15,046 nucleotides of DNA, from contig JAZOAL010000021.1 in the NCBI GenBank assembly GCA_045595425.1, forward strand, positions 1 through 15,046, in the 5' to 3' direction. Shown piece by piece: positions 13,467-15,046 of the stretch; positions within the stretch are counted from its first letter, which is position 1, and each line of letters begins with the position of its first letter. A program made the position numbers and the translations under genes. The notes under the pieces are model-generated. The model saw nothing but the letters and a program-made list of their open reading frames with translations, did not search any database and was not told the origin of the DNA. Source of the stretch: SIG710 sp045595425 (GTDB taxonomy: Bacteria > Bacillota > Clostridia > Oscillospirales > CAG-272).

Positions 13467-14042
13467 ATGAGCATCTTATTTGCAATATTCTTGTCAATGC
13501 TCAAGATCGGCTGCTTCGCCTTTGGCGGCGGATACGCCATTATTGCATTGCTTGAAAACGAATTTATATCAAAACGAAATTGGATCGATCACGATGAATT
13601 TCTCGACGTGGTTGCGATTGCGGAATCCACCCCCGGACCTATTGCGATCAACGTAGCGACCTACATAGGTTATAAGCTCAAAGGCGTTGTCGGCGCGGTT
13701 GTTTCAACGGTCGGTATGTGTCTGCCGTCCTTTTTGATTATGTATATCGTATCGCTCTTTTACGAGCAGTTTATGCAGATCACACTCGTGGCGGCGGCGT
13801 TCAAGGGCATTCAGATCTGCGTGGTGTATCTCATTGCATCTGCAGGTCTTAAAATGCTGAAGAAAATGAAAAAAACGCCTCAAAACATTATCGTATTTTC
13901 TGTGACTTGTATCGGAATGATACTCTGCACGCTTTTTGACGTTCATATTTCGTCGGTGTGGTTCATTCTTGCCGCAGGTGTTCTCGGACTTTCGATATTC
14001 TTTATCAAGAAAAATAAAGCGAAAGGAGAGAAAGCAAAATGA
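13467..14042 (+). CDS. CHR-family (chromate transporter-like) protein, N-type half
   Basis: This is a 191-residue integral membrane protein with one CHR domain, half the size of classical two-domain ChrA. The family motifs are FGGGYAIIALL (19-29) and STPGPIAINVATYIGY (54-69), followed by several hydrophobic helices and a lysine-rich tail (FFIKKNKAKGEKAK). GGAGG lies six bases upstream of the ATG. The stop overlaps the next start (ATGA at 14039-14042), so translation is probably coupled and the two proteins likely form the heteromeric pair known for short-chain CHR proteins. Short CHR pairs are annotated as chromate efflux carriers. In gut anaerobes their real substrate is uncertain, so the name is kept general. 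Confidence 0.9.
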   Translation: MSILFAIFLSMLKIGCFAFGGGYAIIALLENEFISKRNWIDHDEFLDVVAIAESTPGPIAINVATYIGYKLKGVVGAVVSTVGMCLPSFLIMYIVSLFYEQFMQITLVAAAFKGIQICVVYLIASAGLKMLKKMKKTPQNIIVFSVTCIGMILCTLFDVHISSVWFILAAGVLGLSIFFIKKNKAKGEKAK

Positions 14043-14614
14043 TTTATTTGCAGTTGTTCTTTACCTTTCTGAAGGTTGGCGCATTCGCCTTTGGTGGCGG
14101 TTACGCTATGCTTTCTCTCATCGGAGATTCCGTTCTCAAATACGGTTGGATGACCGAACAGGAGCTTCTCAATTTTGTTGGTGTTGAGACTATCATCCCC
14201 GGACCGATAGCTGTGAATATGGCAACTTATATCGGCTATGAGCAAGGTGGATTTCTCGGTGCGCTGCTTGCAACGGTTGGTGTGGTATTACCGTCGTTTA
14301 TCGTCATTCTCGTAGTGGCGGCATTCATCAAGAATCTCCTTAAATATCCGCCCGTCAAGACCTTCATCGCAAGTATGCGTCCGGCACTTGGAGGACTCAT
14401 TTCCTCGGTTGCCGTAACAATGGCTCTTACCGTATTCTTTGGTATTGATACCGTTAAGAATATCAACTTCGCATTCGATTGGCGTACGCTCGTGGTACTT
14501 GCAGTTGTTATTGCCATTCCACTCGTATGGAAACGCTTTAAGAAGAAAGAATTTTCCTCCATTATGCTCGTTGTGATCTCAGGTGTGCTTGGAATGGCGC
14601 TGTTCGGTCTCTGA
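14039..14614 (+). CDS. CHR-family (chromate transporter-like) protein, partner half
   Basis: This is the second short CHR protein, also 191 residues. It has the parallel motifs FGGGYAMLSLI (18-28) and IIPGPIAVNMATYIGY (52-67), and about five hydrophobic segments after residue 70. It overlaps the preceding gene by four bases and has AAAGGAGAG upstream, inside the end of that gene. The two proteins are clearly homologous, as expected for the antiparallel halves of a CHR transporter. No ChrB-type regulator or other resistance gene lies nearby, so the sequence gives no direct support for chromate as the natural substrate. Confidence 0.9.
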   Translation: MIYLQLFFTFLKVGAFAFGGGYAMLSLIGDSVLKYGWMTEQELLNFVGVETIIPGPIAVNMATYIGYEQGGFLGALLATVGVVLPSFIVILVVAAFIKNLLKYPPVKTFIASMRPALGGLISSVAVTMALTVFFGIDTVKNINFAFDWRTLVVLAVVIAIPLVWKRFKKKEFSSIMLVVISGVLGMALFGL

Positions 14615-14745
14615 TGTAAAACAAATTCCAATTTGAATAGCACGATTTTTTAAGATATTGTTGGCTGTTCTCAAAACGAAGTAAAACGTTCTAAAACCGT
14701 TGAAAACAAAGGATTTTCCGCAAACAACTCATTTCATCCCATCGT

Positions 14746-14760
14746 ACGGTGTTACACCGT
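14746..14760 (+). terminator. Weak hairpin, possible terminator of the CHR operon
   Basis: ACGGTG-TTA-CACCGT forms a 6-bp stem with a 3-base loop followed by TTTTA, about 130 bases after the CHR operon. Apart from this and CAAATTCCAATTTG at 14622-14635, the stretch 14615-14880 shows no gene. Confidence 0.35.
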
Positions 14761-14883
14761 TTTACCCTTGTCCCGAAAGATTATAAGGGCAAAATCAAGG
14801 GCAAGAATCATCAAAATCTTATGTTTTAGATCTGGGAATCGAACTGTTGCAATGTGAATTTACAAATGAATTGAGGAATCATC

Positions 14884-15046
14884 GTGAAGATATCCAAATT
14901 GTTTGCAATCACATTGCAGTCGAAAACCAGACTTATTTTCTTTTCTGTTGCAGAAGTATATAATCTACTGCTTGGCTTGTATCTGAAGGACTTTCTTGTT
15001 CTTTCACCCATGCTATTGACGTTCTATTTGCTCTCGGCATTGCCAG
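14884..15046 (+). CDS. Possible small hydrophobic ORF, open at the window edge
   Basis: A GTG at 14884 with GAGG seven bases upstream opens a frame of 54 codons that reaches the end of the window without a stop. The start is KISKLFAITLQSKTRLIFFS and the continuation is rich in Leu/Phe/Val with a LLLGLYL segment, suggesting a membrane-associated N-terminus. I do not recognise it. An antisense frame overlaps it, and neither has strong support. It could be non-coding. Confidence 0.3.
   Translation, partial: MKISKLFAITLQSKTRLIFFSVAEVYNLLLGLYLKDFLVLSPMLLTFYLLSALP

Noticed and set aside
12896..13540. Long open frame on the minus strand opposite the integrase remnant
   Set aside because: It has no recognisable motif and crosses the hairpin and the chr promoter. 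The plus-strand frame has clear integrase homology.
14834..14844. tRNA 3'-end-like sequence GTTCGATTCCC on the minus strand
   Set aside because: The stem pairing fails and no cloverleaf can be drawn around it.
1..15046. CRISPR array, rRNA or riboswitch
   Set aside because: No regularly spaced repeat set, no rRNA-like segment, and no riboswitch core could be recognised by eye on either strand.

Overview
The window looks like chromosomal DNA from an anaerobic, gut-type Clostridia species (Ruminococcaceae/Oscillospiraceae-like Firmicutes). This is inferred from AGGAGG-type ribosome binding sites, TTGACA/TATAAT promoters, two feoA genes before feoB, a KDPG aldolase fused to a VOC domain, and remnants of the integrases and large serine recombinases common in that group. 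No marker gene (rRNA, ribosomal protein) is present, so the assignment is an inference.

Region 1 (1-2520, minus strand): ferrous iron uptake operon feoA-feoA-feoB, with feoB running off the left edge. The leader and the feoA-feoB gap carry three copies of a GTTAGCC-NN-GGCTAAC palindrome. One copy sits just after a good promoter and one just upstream of feoB, as expected for a metal-dependent DtxR/MntR-type repressor. Region 2 (2550-2860): a MITE-like palindromic element between feo and the pyruvate kinase gene. Region 3 (2868-4355, minus): pyruvate kinase with its own promoter, followed upstream by a second, unrelated-looking palindromic element (4431-4581). Region 4 (4613-8136): a sugar-acid catabolic locus. 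KDPG/KDG aldolase-VOC fusion and 2-keto-3-deoxygluconate kinase form a minus-strand operon ending in a terminator, and a Gfo/Idh/MocA oxidoreductase is divergent from it. Together they should turn a 2-keto-3-deoxy sugar acid (from uronates or similar sugars) into pyruvate and glyceraldehyde-3-phosphate, with pyruvate kinase nearby in lower glycolysis.

Region 5 (about 8290-13351): an AT-richer accessory island. It holds a HEXXH metallopeptidase-like protein, a small protein with a hydrophobic/beta core and a heptad coiled-coil tail that resembles effector-associated 'constant component' (EACC1-like) proteins, a trypsin-like serine protease with an intact His/Asp/Ser triad, a broken large serine recombinase, an intact IS3-family transposase and the 3' end of a tyrosine integrase. 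The two putative proteases with the EACC1-like protein are the best candidate here for an undescribed conflict or defence module. The link to known systems is by resemblance only.

Region 6 (13390-14614, plus): a two-gene operon of short CHR-family (chromate transporter-like) membrane proteins, with a good promoter and a 4-base stop/start overlap. The last 430 bases hold no firm gene, only weak hairpins and a possible small hydrophobic reading frame running off the right edge.
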